This document shows positions 49,121 through 59,858 of a stretch of DNA of 64,000 bases, in pieces (position 1 is the first letter of the stretch; each line of letters starts with the position of its first letter). Both the position numbers and the translations under genes were made by a program. The stretch lies in NCBI GenBank assembly GCA_027886175.1, contig JAJNNQ010000127.1:1-64000 (forward strand), in the 5' to 3' direction. This stretch comes from Phylloscopus collybita. Lineage: Eukaryota; Chordata; Aves; Passeriformes; Phylloscopidae. The notes under the pieces were generated by a model. It made no database searches and was not told where the DNA came from. It saw only the letters and a program-made list of their open reading frames with translations.

Positions 49121-52100
49121 TTGTGTTTGCAGCGTGCAGAGAAGCCCGCGTGCTTGCTGCTGCTTCCAGCAAGCCAAAACGCTTTTGCAGCCACTTTCCT
49201 GCCTTTTCCACAACAGGATCACTGTCTAGCTGATTTACAGTTGCCTCTGCGTAGAGCAGCTAGAGGAGCAGCTCTGCCGGCTTTCCTGTGCTTCTGCATA
49301 GCAGAGCTGTCAAGAACGAGAAGCTGCGTTTTGCCGAGAAAGCAGCGCTTCGCGGAAGCACAGCCAGCGGCGTCTTCGGTACAGCCGCAGCTTGTGCGGA
49401 GAAGCGAAAGAGAGCCGGGGAAGAACGTGGAAAGCCGAACTCGGTCGCTGCAAGCGGGTGCTGGCGAACAGCTTCTGGTCACCTTGTAGAAACTCTCCCA
49501 GCACAGTGCAGAGTCCCCGTGGCTAGTTCCTTGAAATACCTTTCCTGACAGCAGCCCAGAGCTGTACTGAGTGCAGCAGGTGTCAGGCAGTCTCCTCTCG
49601 CCGTGTAGGTGCTTCTGTTTTGTGTTTGCAGCGTGCAGAGAAGCCCGCGTGCTTGCTGCTGCTTCCAGCAAGCCAAAACGCTTTTGCAGCCACTTTCCTG
49701 CCTTTTCCACAACAGGATCACTGTCTAGCTGATTTACAGTTGCCTCGGCGTAGAGCAGCTAGAGGAGCAGCTCTGCCGGCTTTCCTGTGCTTCTGCATAG
49801 CAGAGCTGTCAAGAACGAGAAGCTGCGTTTTGCCGAGAAAGCAGCGCTTCGCGGAAGCACAGCCAGCGGCGTCTTCGGTCCAGCCGCAGCTTGTGCGGAG
49901 AAGCGAAAGAGAGCCGGGGAAGAACGTGGAAAGCCGAACTCGGTCGCTGCAAGCGGGTGCTGGCGAACAGCTTCTGGTCACCTTGTAGAAACTGTCCCAG
50001 CACAGTGCAGAGTCCCCGTGGCTAGTTCCTTGAAATACCTTTCCTGGCAGCAGCCCAGAGCTGTACTGAGTGCAGCAGGTGTCAGGCAGTCTCCTCTCGC
50101 CGTGTAGGTGCTTCTGTTTTGTGTTTGCAGCGTGCAGAGAAGCCCGCGTGCTTGCTGCTGCTTCCAGCAAGCCAAAACGCTTTTGCAGCCACTTTCCTGC
50201 CTTTTCCACAACAGGATCACTGTCTAGCTGATTTACAGTTGCCTCTGCGTAGAGCAGCTAGAGGAGCAGCTCTGCCGGCTTTCCTGTGCTTCTGCATAGC
50301 AGAGCTGTCAAGAACGAGAAGCTGCGTTTTGCCGAGAAAGCAGCGCTTCGCGGAAGCACAGCCAGCGGCATCTTGGGTACAGCCGCATCTTGTGCGGAGA
50401 AGCGAAAGAGAGCCGGGGAAGAACGTGGAAAGCCGAACTCGGTCGCTGCAAGCGGGTGCTGGCGAACAGCTTCTGGTCACCTTGTAGAAACTGTCCCAGC
50501 ACAGTGCAGAGTCCCCGTGGCTAGTTCCTTGAAATACCTTTCCTGGCAGCAGCCCAGAGCTGTACTGAGTGCAGCAGGTGTCAGGCAGTCTCCTCTCGCC
50601 GTGTAGGTGCTTCTGTTTTGTGTTTGCAGCGTGCAGAGAAGCCCGCGTGCTTGCTGCTGCTTCCAGCAAGCCAAAACGCTTTTGCAGCCACTTTCCTGCC
50701 TTTTCCACAACAGGATCACTGTCTAGCTGATTTACAGTTGCCTCTGCGTAGAGCAGCTAGAGGAGCAGCTCTGCCGGCTTTCCTGTGCTTCTGCATAGCA
50801 GAGCTGTCAAGAACGAGAAGCTGCGTTTTGCCGAGAAAGCAGCGCTTCGCGGAAGCACAGCCAGCGGCGTCTTGGGTACAGCCGCAGCTTGTGCGGAGAA
50901 GCGAAAGAGAGCCGGGGAAGAACGTGGAAAGCCGAACTCGGTCGCTGCAAGCGGGTGCTGGCGAACAGCTTCTGGTCACCTTGTAGAAACTGTCCCAGCA
51001 CAGTGCAGAGTCCCCGTGGCTAGTTCCTTGAAATACCTTTCCTGGCAGCAGCCCAGAGCTGTACTGAGTGCAGCAGGTGTCAGGCAGTCTCCTCTCGCCG
51101 TGTAGGTGCTTCTGTTTTGTGTTTGCAGCGTGCAGAGAAGCCCGCGTGCTTGCTGCTGCTTCCAGCAAGCCAAAACGCTTTTGCAGCCACTTTCCTGCCT
51201 TTTCCACAACAGGATCACTGTCTAGCTGATTTACAGTTGCCTCTGCGTAGAGCAGCTAGAGGAGCAGCTCTGCCGGCTTTCCTGTGCTTCTGCATAGCAG
51301 AGCTGTCAAGAACGAGAAGCTGCGTTTTGCCGAGAAAGCAGCGCTTCGCGGAAGCACAGCCAGCGGCGTCTTCGGTACAGCCGCAGCTTGTGCGGAGAAG
51401 CGAAAGAGAGCCGGGGAAGAATGTGGAAAGCCGAACTCGGTCGCTGCAAGCGGGTGCTGGCGAACAGCTTCTGGTCACCTTGTAGAAACTGTCCCAGCAC
51501 AGTGCAGAGTCCCCGTGGCTAGTTCCTTGAAATACCTTTCCTGGCAGCAGCCCAGAGCTGTACTGAGTGCAGCAGGTGTCAGGCAGTCTCCTCTCGCCGT
51601 GTAGGTGCTTCTGTTTTGTGTTTGCAGCGTGCAGAGAAGCCCGCGTGCTTGCTGCTGCTTCCAGCAAGCCAAAACGCTTTTGCAGTCACTTTCCTGCCTT
51701 TTCCACAACAGGATCACTGTCTAGCTGATTTACAGTTGCCTCTGCGTAGAGCAGCTAGAGGAGCAGCTCTGCCGGCTTTCCTGTGCTTCTGCATAGCAGA
51801 GCTGTCAAGAACGAGAAGCTGCGTTTTGCCGAGAAAGCAGCGCTTCGCGGAAGCACAGCCAGCGGCGTCTTGGGTACAGCCGCAGCTTGTGCGGAGAAGC
51901 GAAAGAGAGCCGGGGAAGAACGTGGAAAGCCGAACTCGGTCGCTGCAAGCGGGTGCTGGCGAACAGCTTCTGGTCACCTTGTAGAAACTCTCCCAGCACA
52001 GTGCAGAGTCCCCGTGGCTAGTTCCTTGAAATACCTTTCCTGACAGCAGCCCAGAGCTGTACTGAGTGCAGCAGGTGTCAGGCAGTCTCCTCTCGCCGTG

Positions 52101-52613
52101 TAGGTGCTTCTGTTTTGTGTTTGCAGCGTGCAGAGAAGCCCTCGTGCTTGCTGCTGCTTCCAGCAAGCCAAAACGCTTTTGCAGCCACTTTCCTGCCTTT
52201 TCCACAACAGGATCACTGTCTAGCTGATTTACAGTTGCCTCGGCGTAGAGCAGCTAGAGGAGCAGCTCTGCCGGCTTTCCTGTGCTTCTGCATAGCAGAG
52301 CTGTCAAGAACGAGAAGCTGCGTTTTGCCGAGAAAGCAGCGCTTCGCGGAAGCACAGCCAGCGGCGTCTTGTGTACAGCCGCAGCTTGTGCGGAGAAGCG
52401 AAAGAGAGCCGGGGAAGAACGTGGAAAGCCGAACTCGGTCGCTGCAAGCGGGTGCTGGCGAACAGCTTCTGGTCACCTTGTAGAAACTGTCCCAGCACAG
52501 TGCAGAGTCCCCGTGGCTAGTTCCATGAAATACCTTTCCTGGCAGCAGCCCAGAGCTGTACTGAGTGCAGCAGGTGTCAGGCAGTCTCCTCTCGCCGTGT
52601 AGGTGCTTCTGTT

Positions 52614-53132
52614 TTGTGTTTCCAGCGTGCAGAGAAGCCCGCGTGCTTGCTGCTGCTTCCAGCAAGCCAAAACGCTTTTGCAGCCACTTTCCTGCCTTTT
52701 CCACAACAGGATCACTGTCTAGCTGATTTACAGTTGCCTCTGCGTAGAGCAGCTAGAGGAGCAGCTCTGCCGGCTTTCCTGTGCTTCTGCATAGCAGAGC
52801 TGTCAAGAAAGTTATTTCAGGGAACTAGCCACGGGGACTCTGCACTGTGCTGGGAGAGTTTCTACAAGGTGACCAGAAGCTGTTCGCCAGCACCCGCTTG
52901 CAGCGACCGAGTTCGGCTTTCCACGTTCTTCCCCGGCTCTCTTTCGCTTCTCCGCACAAGCTGCGGCTGTACCCAAGATGCCGCTGGCTGTGCTTCCGCG
53001 AAGCGCTGCTTTCTCGGCAAAACGCAGCTTCTCGTTCTTGACAGCTCTGCTATGCAGAAGCACAGGAAAGCCGGCAGAGCTGCTCCTCTAGCTGCTCTAC
53101 GCCGAGGCAACTGTAAATCAGCTAGACAGTGA
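52614..53132 (+). other. Chimeric open frame across the inversion breakpoint
   Basis: A 172-codon frame reads through the point where orientation flips. Its first about 66 residues come from the forward frame of the left arm, and the rest is the usual reverse-strand frame of sat1, now on the plus strand. It exists only because of the rearrangement. I see no promoter or coding signature and do not regard it as a gene. Confidence 0.8.
52801..52825. other. Sat1 inversion breakpoint
   Basis: Forward sat1 can be followed through tgtcaagaa (to 52809), where the next expected bases are cgag. Reverse-oriented sat1 is recognisable from gaaag (52807-52811) into tatttcaaggaactagcc-like sequence. The two orientations share GAA at 52807-52809, a 3-bp microhomology. 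Two substitutions relative to the reversed consensus lie within the next 11 bases, at 52812 (T for G) and 52820 (G for A). The breakpoints in the two units are about 226 bp apart in unit coordinates, so this is not a simple palindrome centre. Joining of two ends by microhomology is the simplest reading; a misassembly is the alternative. Confidence 0.93.
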
Positions 53133-53638
53133 TCCTGTTGTGGAAAAGGCAGGAAAGTGGCTGCAAAAGCGTTTTGGCTTGCTGGAAGCAGCAGCAAGCA
53201 CGCGGGCTTCTCTGCACGCTGCAAACACAAAACAGAAGCACCTACACGGCGAGAGGAGACTGCCTGACACCTGCTGCACTCAGTACAGCTCTGGGCTGCT
53301 GCCAGGAAAGGTATTTCAAGGAACTAGCCACGGGGACTCTGCACTGTGCTGGGAGAGTTTCTACAAGGTGACCAGAAGCTGTTCGCCAGCACCCGCTTGC
53401 AGCGACCGAGTTCGGCTTTCCACGTTCTTCCCCGGCTCTCTTTCGCTTCTCCGCACAAGCTGCGGCTGGACCGAAGACGCCGCTGGCTGTGCTTCCGCGA
53501 AGCGCTGCTTTCTCGGCAAAACGCAGCTTCTCGTTCTTGACAGCTCTGCTATGCAGAAGCACAGGAAAGCCGGCAGAGCTGCTCCTCTAGCTGCTCTACG
53601 CAGAGGCAACTGTAAATCAGCTAGACAGTGATCCTGTT

Positions 53639-56600
53639 GTGGAAAAGGCAGGAAAGTGGCTGCAAAAGCGTTTTGGCTTGCTGGAAGCAGCAGCAAGCAC
53701 GCGGGCTTCTCTGCACGCTGCAAACACAAAACAGAAGCACCTACACGGCGAGAGGAGACTGCCTGACACCTGCTGCACTCAGTACAGCTCTGGGCTGCTG
53801 CCAGGAAAGGTATTTCAAGGAACTAGCCACGGGGACTCTGCACTGTGCTGGGACAGTTTCTACAAGGTGACCAGAAGCTGTTCGCCAGCACCCGCTTGCA
53901 GCGACCGAGTTCGGCTTTCCACGTTCTTCCCCGGCTCTCTTTCGCTTCTCCGCACAAGCTGCGGCTGGACCGAAGACGCCGCTGGCTGTGCTTCCGCGAA
54001 GCGCTGCTTTCTCGGCAAAACGCAGCTTCTCGTTCTTGACAGCTCTGCTATGCAGAAGCACAGGAAAGCCGGCAGAGCTGCTCCTCTAGCTGCTCTACGC
54101 AGAGGCAACTGTAAATCAGCTAGACAGTGATCCTGTTGTGGAAAAGGCAGGAAAGTGGCTGCAAAAGCGTTTTGGCTTGCTGGAAGCAGCAGCAAGCACG
54201 CGGGCTTCCCTGCACGCTGCAAACACAAAACAGAAGCACCTACACGGCGAGAGGAGACGGCCTGACACCTGCTGCACTCAGTACAGCTCTGGGCTGCTGC
54301 CAGGAAAGGTATTTCAAGGAACTAGCCACGGGGACTCTGCACTGTGCTGGGAGAGTTTCTACAAGGTGACCAGAAGCTGTTCGCCAGCACCCGCTTGCAG
54401 CGACCGAGTTCGGCTTTCCACGTTCTTCCCCGGCTCTCTTTCGCTTCTCCGCACAAGCTGCGGCTGGACCGAAGACGCCGCTGGCTGTGCTTCCGCGAAG
54501 CGCTGCTTTCTCGGCAAAACGCAGCTTCTCGTTCTTGACAGCTCTGCTATGCAGAAGCACAGGAAAGCCGGCAGAGCTGCTCCTCTAGCTGCTCTACGCA
54601 GAGGCAACTGTAAATCAGCTAGACAGTGATCCTGTTGTGGAAAAGGCAGGAAAGTGGCTGCAAAAGCGTTTTGGCTTGCTGGAAGCAGCAGCAAGCACGC
54701 GGGCTTCTCTGCACGCTGCAAACACAAAACAGAAGCACCTACACGGCGAGAGGAGACTGCCTGACACCTGCTGCACTCAGTACAGCTCTGGGCTGCTGCC
54801 AGGAAAGGTATTTCAAGGAACTAGCCACGGGGACTCTGCACTGTGCTGGGAGAGTTTCTACAAGGTGACCAGAAGCTGTTCGCCAGCACCCGCTTGCAGC
54901 GACCGAGTTCGGCTTTCCACGTTCTTCCCCGGCTCTCTTTCGCTTCTCCGCACAAGCTGCGGCTGGACCGAAGACGCCGCTGGCTGTGCTTCCGCGAAGC
55001 GCTGCTTTCTCGGCAAAACGCAGCTTCTCGTTCTTGACAGCTCTGCTATGCAGAAGCACAGGAAAGCCGGCAGAGCTGCTCCTCTAGCTGCTCTACGCAG
55101 AGGCAACTGTAAATCAGCTAGACAGTGATCCTGTTGTGGAAAAGGCAGGAAAGTGGCTGCAAAAGCGTTTTGGCTTGCTGGAAGCAGCAGCAAGCACGCG
55201 GGCTTCTCTGCACGCTGCAAACACAAAACAGAAGCACCTACACGGCGAGAGGAGACTGCCTGACACCTGCTGCACTCAGTACAGCTCTGGGCTGCTGTCA
55301 GGAAAGGTATTTCAAGGAACTAGCCACGGGGACTCTGCACTGTGCTGGGACAGTTTCTACAAGGTGACCAGAAGCTGTTCGCCAGCACCCGCTTGCAGCG
55401 ACCGAGTTCGGCTTTCCACGTTCTTCCCCGGCTCTCTTTCGCTTCTCCGCACAAGCTGCGGCTGGACCGAAGACGCCGCTGGCTGTGCTTCCGCGAAGCG
55501 CTGCTTTCTCGGCAAAACGCAGCTTCTCGTTCTTGACAGCTCTGCTATGCAGAAGCACAGGAAAGCCGGCAGAGCTGCTCCTCTAGCTGCTCTACGCAGA
55601 GGCAACTGTAAATCAGCTAGACAGTGATCCTGTTGTGGAAAAGGCAGGAAAGTGGCTGCAAAAGCGTTTTGGCTTGCTGGAAGCAGCAGCAAGCACGCGG
55701 GCTTCTCTGCACGCTGCAAACACAAAACAGAAGCACCTACACGGCGAGAGGAGACTGCCTGACACCTGCTGCACTCAGTACAGCTCTGGGCTGCTGCCAG
55801 GAAAGGTATTTCAAGGAACTAGCCACGGGGACTCTGCACTGTGCTGGGACAGTTTCTACAAGGTGACCAGAAGCTGTTCGCCAGCACCCGCTTGCAGCGA
55901 CCGAGTTCGGCTTTCCACGTTCTTCCCCGGCTCTCTTTCGCTTCTCCGCACAAGCTGCGGCTGGACCGAAGACGCCGCTGGCTGTGCTTCCGCGAAGCGC
56001 TGCTTTCTCGGCAAAACGCAGCTTCTCGTTCTTGACAGCTCTGCTATGCAGAAGCACAGGAAAGCCGGCAGAGCTGCTCCTCTAGCTGCTCTACGCAGAG
56101 GCAACTGTAAATCAGCTAGACAGTGATCCTGTTGTGGAAAAGGCAGGAAAGTGGCTGCAAAAGCGTTTTGGCTTGCTGGAAGCAGCAGCAAGCACGCGGG
56201 CTTCCCTGCACGCTGCAAACACAAAACAGAAGCACCTACACGGCGAGAGGAGACGGCCTGACACCTGCTGCACTCAGTACAGCTCTGGGCTGCTGCCAGG
56301 AAAGGTATTTCAAGGAACTAGCCACGGGGACTCTGCACTGTGCTGGGAGAGTTTCTACAAGGTGACCAGAAGCTGTTCGCCAGCACCCGCTTGCAGCGAC
56401 CGAGTTCGGCTTTCCACGTTCTTCCCCGGCTCTCTTTCGCTTCTCCGCACAAGCTGCGGCTGGACCGAAGACGCCGCTGGCTGTGCTTCCGCGAAGCGCT
56501 GCTTTCTCGGCAAAACGCAGCTTCTCGTTCTTGACAGCTCTGCAATGCAGAAGCACAGGAAAGCCGGCAGAGCTGCTCCTCTAGCTGCTCTACGCAGAGG

Positions 56601-57630
56601 CAACTGTAAATCAGCTAGACAGTGATCCTGTTGTGGAAAAGGCAGGAAAGTGGCTGCAAAAGCGTTTTGGCTTGCTGGAAGCAGCAGCAAGCACGCGGGC
56701 TTCTCTGCACGCTGCAAACACAAAACAGAAGCACCTACACGGCGAGAGGAGACTGCCTGACACCTGCTGCACTCAGTACAGCTCTGGGCTGCTGCCAGGA
56801 AAGGTATTTCAAGGAACTAGCCACGGGGACTCTGCACTGTGCTGGGAGAGTTTCTACAAGGTGACCAGAAGCTGTTCGCCAGCACCCGCTTGCAGCGACC
56901 GAGTTCGGCTTTCCACGTTCTTCCCCGGCTCTCTTTCGCTTCTCCGCACAAGCTGCGGCTGGACCGAAGACGCCGCTGGCTGTGCTTCCGCGAAGCGCTG
57001 CTTTCTCGGCAAAACGCAGCTTCTCGTTCTTGACAGCTCTGCTATGCAGAAGCACAGGAAAGCCGGCAGAGCTGCTCCTCTAGCTGCTCTACGCAGAGGC
57101 AACTGTAAATCAGCTAGACAGTGATCCTGTTGTGGAAAAGGCAGGAAAGTGGCTGCAAAAGCGTTTTGGCTTGCTGGAAGCAGCAGCAAGCACGCGGGCT
57201 TCTCTGCACGCTGCAAACACAAAACAGAAGCACCTACACGGCGAGAGGAGACTGCCTGACACCTGCTGCACTCAGTACAGCTCTGGGCTGCTGTCAGGAA
57301 AGGTATTTCAAGGAACTAGCCACGGGGACTCTGCACTGTGCTGGGACAGTTTCTACAAGGTGACCAGAAGCTGTTCGCCAGCACCCGCTTGCAGCGACCG
57401 AGTTCGGCTTTCCACGTTCTTCCCCGGCTCTCTTTCGCTTCTCCGCACAAGCTGCGGCTGGACCGAAGACGCCGCTGGCTGTGCTTCCGCGAAGCGCTGC
57501 TTTCTCGGCGAAACGCAGCTTCTCGTTCTTGACAGCTCTGCTATGCAGAAGCACAGGAAAGCCGGCAGAGCTGCTCCTCTACCTGCTCTACGCAGAGGCA
57601 ACTGTAAATCAGCTAGACAGTGATCCTGTT
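53639..57630 (-). repeat. 4-unit, 1,996-bp higher-order repeat in the reversed array (two copies)
   Basis: The rare C at 54209 (gcttccctg) and a gacggcctg unit recur at 56205 and its neighbour, exactly 1,996 bp apart. The order of ggacagttt and ggagagttt units and the position of the gctgtcagg unit (near 55295 and 57291) also repeat. The copies are therefore about 53639-55634 and 55635-57630. One difference is A at about 56544 in place of T, in the second copy. Confidence 0.82.
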
Positions 57631-59116
57631 GTGGAAAAGGCAGGAAAGTGGCTGCAAAAGCGTTTTGGCTTGCTGGAAGCAGCAGCAAGCACGCGGGCTT
57701 CCCTGCACGCTGCAAACACAAAACAGAAGCACCTACACGGCGAGAGGAGACTGCCTGACACCTGCTGCACTCAGTACAGCTCTGGGCTGCTGTCAGGAAA
57801 GGTATTTCAAGGAACTAGCCACGGGGACTCTGCACTGTGCTGGGAGAGTTTCTACAAGGTGACCAGAAGCTGTTCGCCAGCACCCGCTTGCAGCGACCGA
57901 GTTCGGCTTTCCACGTTCTTCCCCGGCTCTCTTTCGCTTCTCCGCACAAGCTGCGGCTGTACCCAAGATGCCGCTGGCTGTGCTTCCGCGAAGCGCTGCT
58001 TTCTCGGCAAAACGCAGCTTCTCGTTCTTGACAGCTCTGCTATGCAGAAGCACAGGAAAGCCGGCAGAGCTGCTCCTCTAGCTGCTCTACGCAGAGGCAA
58101 CTGTAAATCAGCTAGACAGTGATCCTGTTGTGGAAAAGGCAGGAAAGTGGCTGCAAAAGCGTTTTGGCTTGCTGGAAGCAGCAGCAAGCACGCGGGCTTC
58201 TCTGCACGCTGGAAACACAAAACAGAAGCACCTACACGGCGAGAGGAGACGGCCTGACACCTGCTGCACTCAGTACAGCTCTGGGCTGCTGCCAGGAAAG
58301 GTATTTCAAGGAACTAGCCACGGGGACTCTGCACTGTGCTGGGAGAGTTTCTACAAGGTGACCAGAAGCTGTTCGCCAGCACCCGCTTGCAGCAACCGAG
58401 TTCGGCTTTCCACGTTCTTCCCCGGCTCTCTTTCGCTTCTCCGCACAAGCTGCGGCTGTACCCAAGACGCCGCTGGCTGTGCCTCTGCGAAGCGCTGCTT
58501 TCTCGGCAAAACGCAGCTTCTCGTTCTTGACAGCTCTGCTATGCAGAAGCACAGGAAAGCCGGCAGAGCTGCTCCTCTAGCTGCTCTACGCAGAGGTAAC
58601 TGTAAATCAGCTAGACAGTGATCCTGTTGTGGAAAAGGCAGGAAAGTGGCTGCAAAAGCGTTTTGGCTTGCTGGAAGCAGCAGCAAGCACGCGGGCTTCT
58701 CTGCACGCTGCAAACACAAAACAGAAGCACCTACACGGCGAGAGGAGACTGCCTGACACCTGCTGCACTCAGTACAGCTCTGGGCTGCTGTCAGGAAAGG
58801 TATTTCAAGGAACTAGCCACGGGGACTCTGCACTGTGCTGGGACAGTTTCTACAAGGTGACCAGAAGCTGTTCGCCAGCACCCGCTTGCAGCGACCGAGT
58901 TCGGCTTTCCACGTTCTTCCCCGGCTCTCTTTCGCTTCTCCGCACAAGCTGCGGCTGGACCGAAGACGCCGCTGGCTGTGCTTCCGCGAAGCGCTGCTTT
59001 CTCGGCAAAACGCAGCTTCTCGTTCTTGACAGCTCTGCTATGCAGAAGCACAGGAAAGCCGGCAGAGCTGCTCCTCTAGCTGCTCTACGCAGAGGCAACT
59101 GTAAATCAGCTAGACA

Positions 59117-59346
59117 GTGATCCTGTTGTGGAAAAGGCAGGAAAGTGGCTGCAAAAGCGTTTTGGCTTGCTGGAAGCAGCAGCAAGACCGAGGGCTTCTC
59201 TGTACGCTGCAAACACAAAACAGAAGCACCTACACGGCGAGAGGAGACGGCCTGACACCTGCTGCACTCAGTACAGCTCTGGGCTGCTGCCAGGAAAGGT
59301 ATTTCAAGGAACTAGCCACGGGGACTCTGCACTGTGCTGGGAGAGT
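59117..59346 (-). repeat. Terminal, truncated and slightly diverged sat1 unit
   Basis: The last sat1 unit stops partway, within tgggagag, where ttctacaagg should follow. It carries extra changes not seen in inner units. The segment near 59185-59195 reads aagaccgaggg in place of aagcacgcggg, and tgtacgctg stands near 59202 in place of tgcacgctg. Higher divergence in the outermost repeat is expected because edge units are less often corrected by exchange. Confidence 0.85.
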
Positions 59347-59360
59347 CCTCATTTGTATAG
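59337..59360. other. sat1/sat2 junction
   Basis: Sat1 is followed through ctgggagagt, and sat2 begins at tcctcatttgtat. No unique DNA, transposon or target duplication separates them. Both families contain the 8-mer ctgggaga just at this place: sat1 reads ctgggagagtttc and sat2 reads ctgggagatatcctc. The fusion therefore occurred beside a short shared motif, which suggests a microhomology-guided join. Confidence 0.92.
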
Positions 59361-59381
59361 AATTTTAGTAGAATTTTAGTA
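59360..59381 (+). repeat. 11-bp tandem duplication that defines long sat2 monomers (example)
   Basis: The 11-mer gaattttagta occurs twice in a row (59360-59370 and 59371-59381). Long monomers contain two versions of this 11-mer, usually gaattttagtg followed by gaattttagta, and short monomers contain one. This accounts for the 191 versus about 202 bp length classes. Confidence 0.88.
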
Positions 59382-59858
59382 GGCATAAGCCCAGTGGCTA
59401 GCAGACAGCATTAGACAGAAACGGTGGCCCATTCCCTTGGGAAAGCAAAGTCTCCACCCCACGTTCCTGATGTCAGTTTTTAGGAGGCCTTTGGCACTAC
59501 GAGGGCAGACAAACTTCCAACTGGTGGTAGATTCCATCTGGGAGATGTCCTCATTTGTGAGGAATTAAAGTAAGCATTACTCCAGTGGCAGGCAGACAGC
59601 ATTAGACACGAACAGTGGCCCTTTTCCATGGGAAACCAAAATCTCCACCCCATGTTGCTGATGTCACTTTGTAGGAGACGTTTTCCAATATAAGGGCAGA
59701 GAAACTTCCATCTGGTTGTAGATTGCACCTGGGAGATATCCTCATTTTTAAGGAGATTTAGTGGAATTTTAGTAGGAAGAAACCCCGTGGCTGGCAGACA
59801 GCATTAGACACGAATAATGGCCCATTTGATGGGAAACCAAAATCTCCACCCCACGTTC

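Larger units (their letters stand above)
1..52809 (+). repeat. sat1 tandem array, forward orientation, about 106 units of 499 bp
   Basis: A single 499-bp unit is repeated head to tail without interruption. The landmark gcatagcagag recurs at 404, 903, 1402 and onward every 499 bp, or 498 bp in eleven units. The window opens in mid-unit, so the array extends to the left. Neighbouring units are near-identical, usually differing at a few of about a dozen recurring sites. Examples are gaagcac or gaaccac; cttgggtacag, cttcggtacag or cttcggtccag; aactctccc or aactgtccc; cctggcag or cctgacag; and gcaggtg or gctggtg. Such low divergence is what unequal exchange and recent amplification produce. I recognise no transposon, rRNA or gene family in the unit. 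The strand label is only the orientation chosen here as forward. Confidence 0.98.
52807..59346 (-). repeat. sat1 tandem array, reverse orientation, about 13 units
   Basis: The same 499-bp unit continues in reverse complement, with a constant 499-bp period and no 498-bp variant. Most units from 53.2 to 57.6 kb and the one ending near 59.1 kb belong to the cttcggtccag subtype (seen here as ctggaccgaag), which is a minority in the forward array. Other units, such as those near 52970, 57960 and 58460, have the cttgggtacag type. Together with the forward array this forms an inverted repeat with a right arm of about 6.5 kb. Confidence 0.97.

Noticed and set aside
1..59346. Hundreds of open frames of 64-163 codons repeated every 499 bp on both strands
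   Set aside because: They overlap one another in several frames, recur with the satellite period, change amino acids freely between units and match no family I know. They are by-products of a GC-rich repeat with few stop codons.
1..59346. CRISPR array
   Set aside because: The repeats are 499 bp long with no unique spacers, and the sequence is eukaryotic-type satellite.
1..59346. Ribosomal DNA, histone or snRNA gene cluster
   Set aside because: A 499-bp tandem unit could suggest a small RNA gene cluster such as 5S, but I recognise no 5S, tRNA or U-RNA internal promoter or conserved segment, and no T-run terminator follows a plausible RNA.
52807..59346. Transposon insertion as the cause of the orientation change
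   Set aside because: There are no terminal repeats, target-site duplication or foreign sequence at the breakpoint; sat1 continues directly in reverse.
59337..59360. Retroelement or unique DNA between sat1 and sat2
   Set aside because: The two families abut within a few bases, leaving no room for other sequence.
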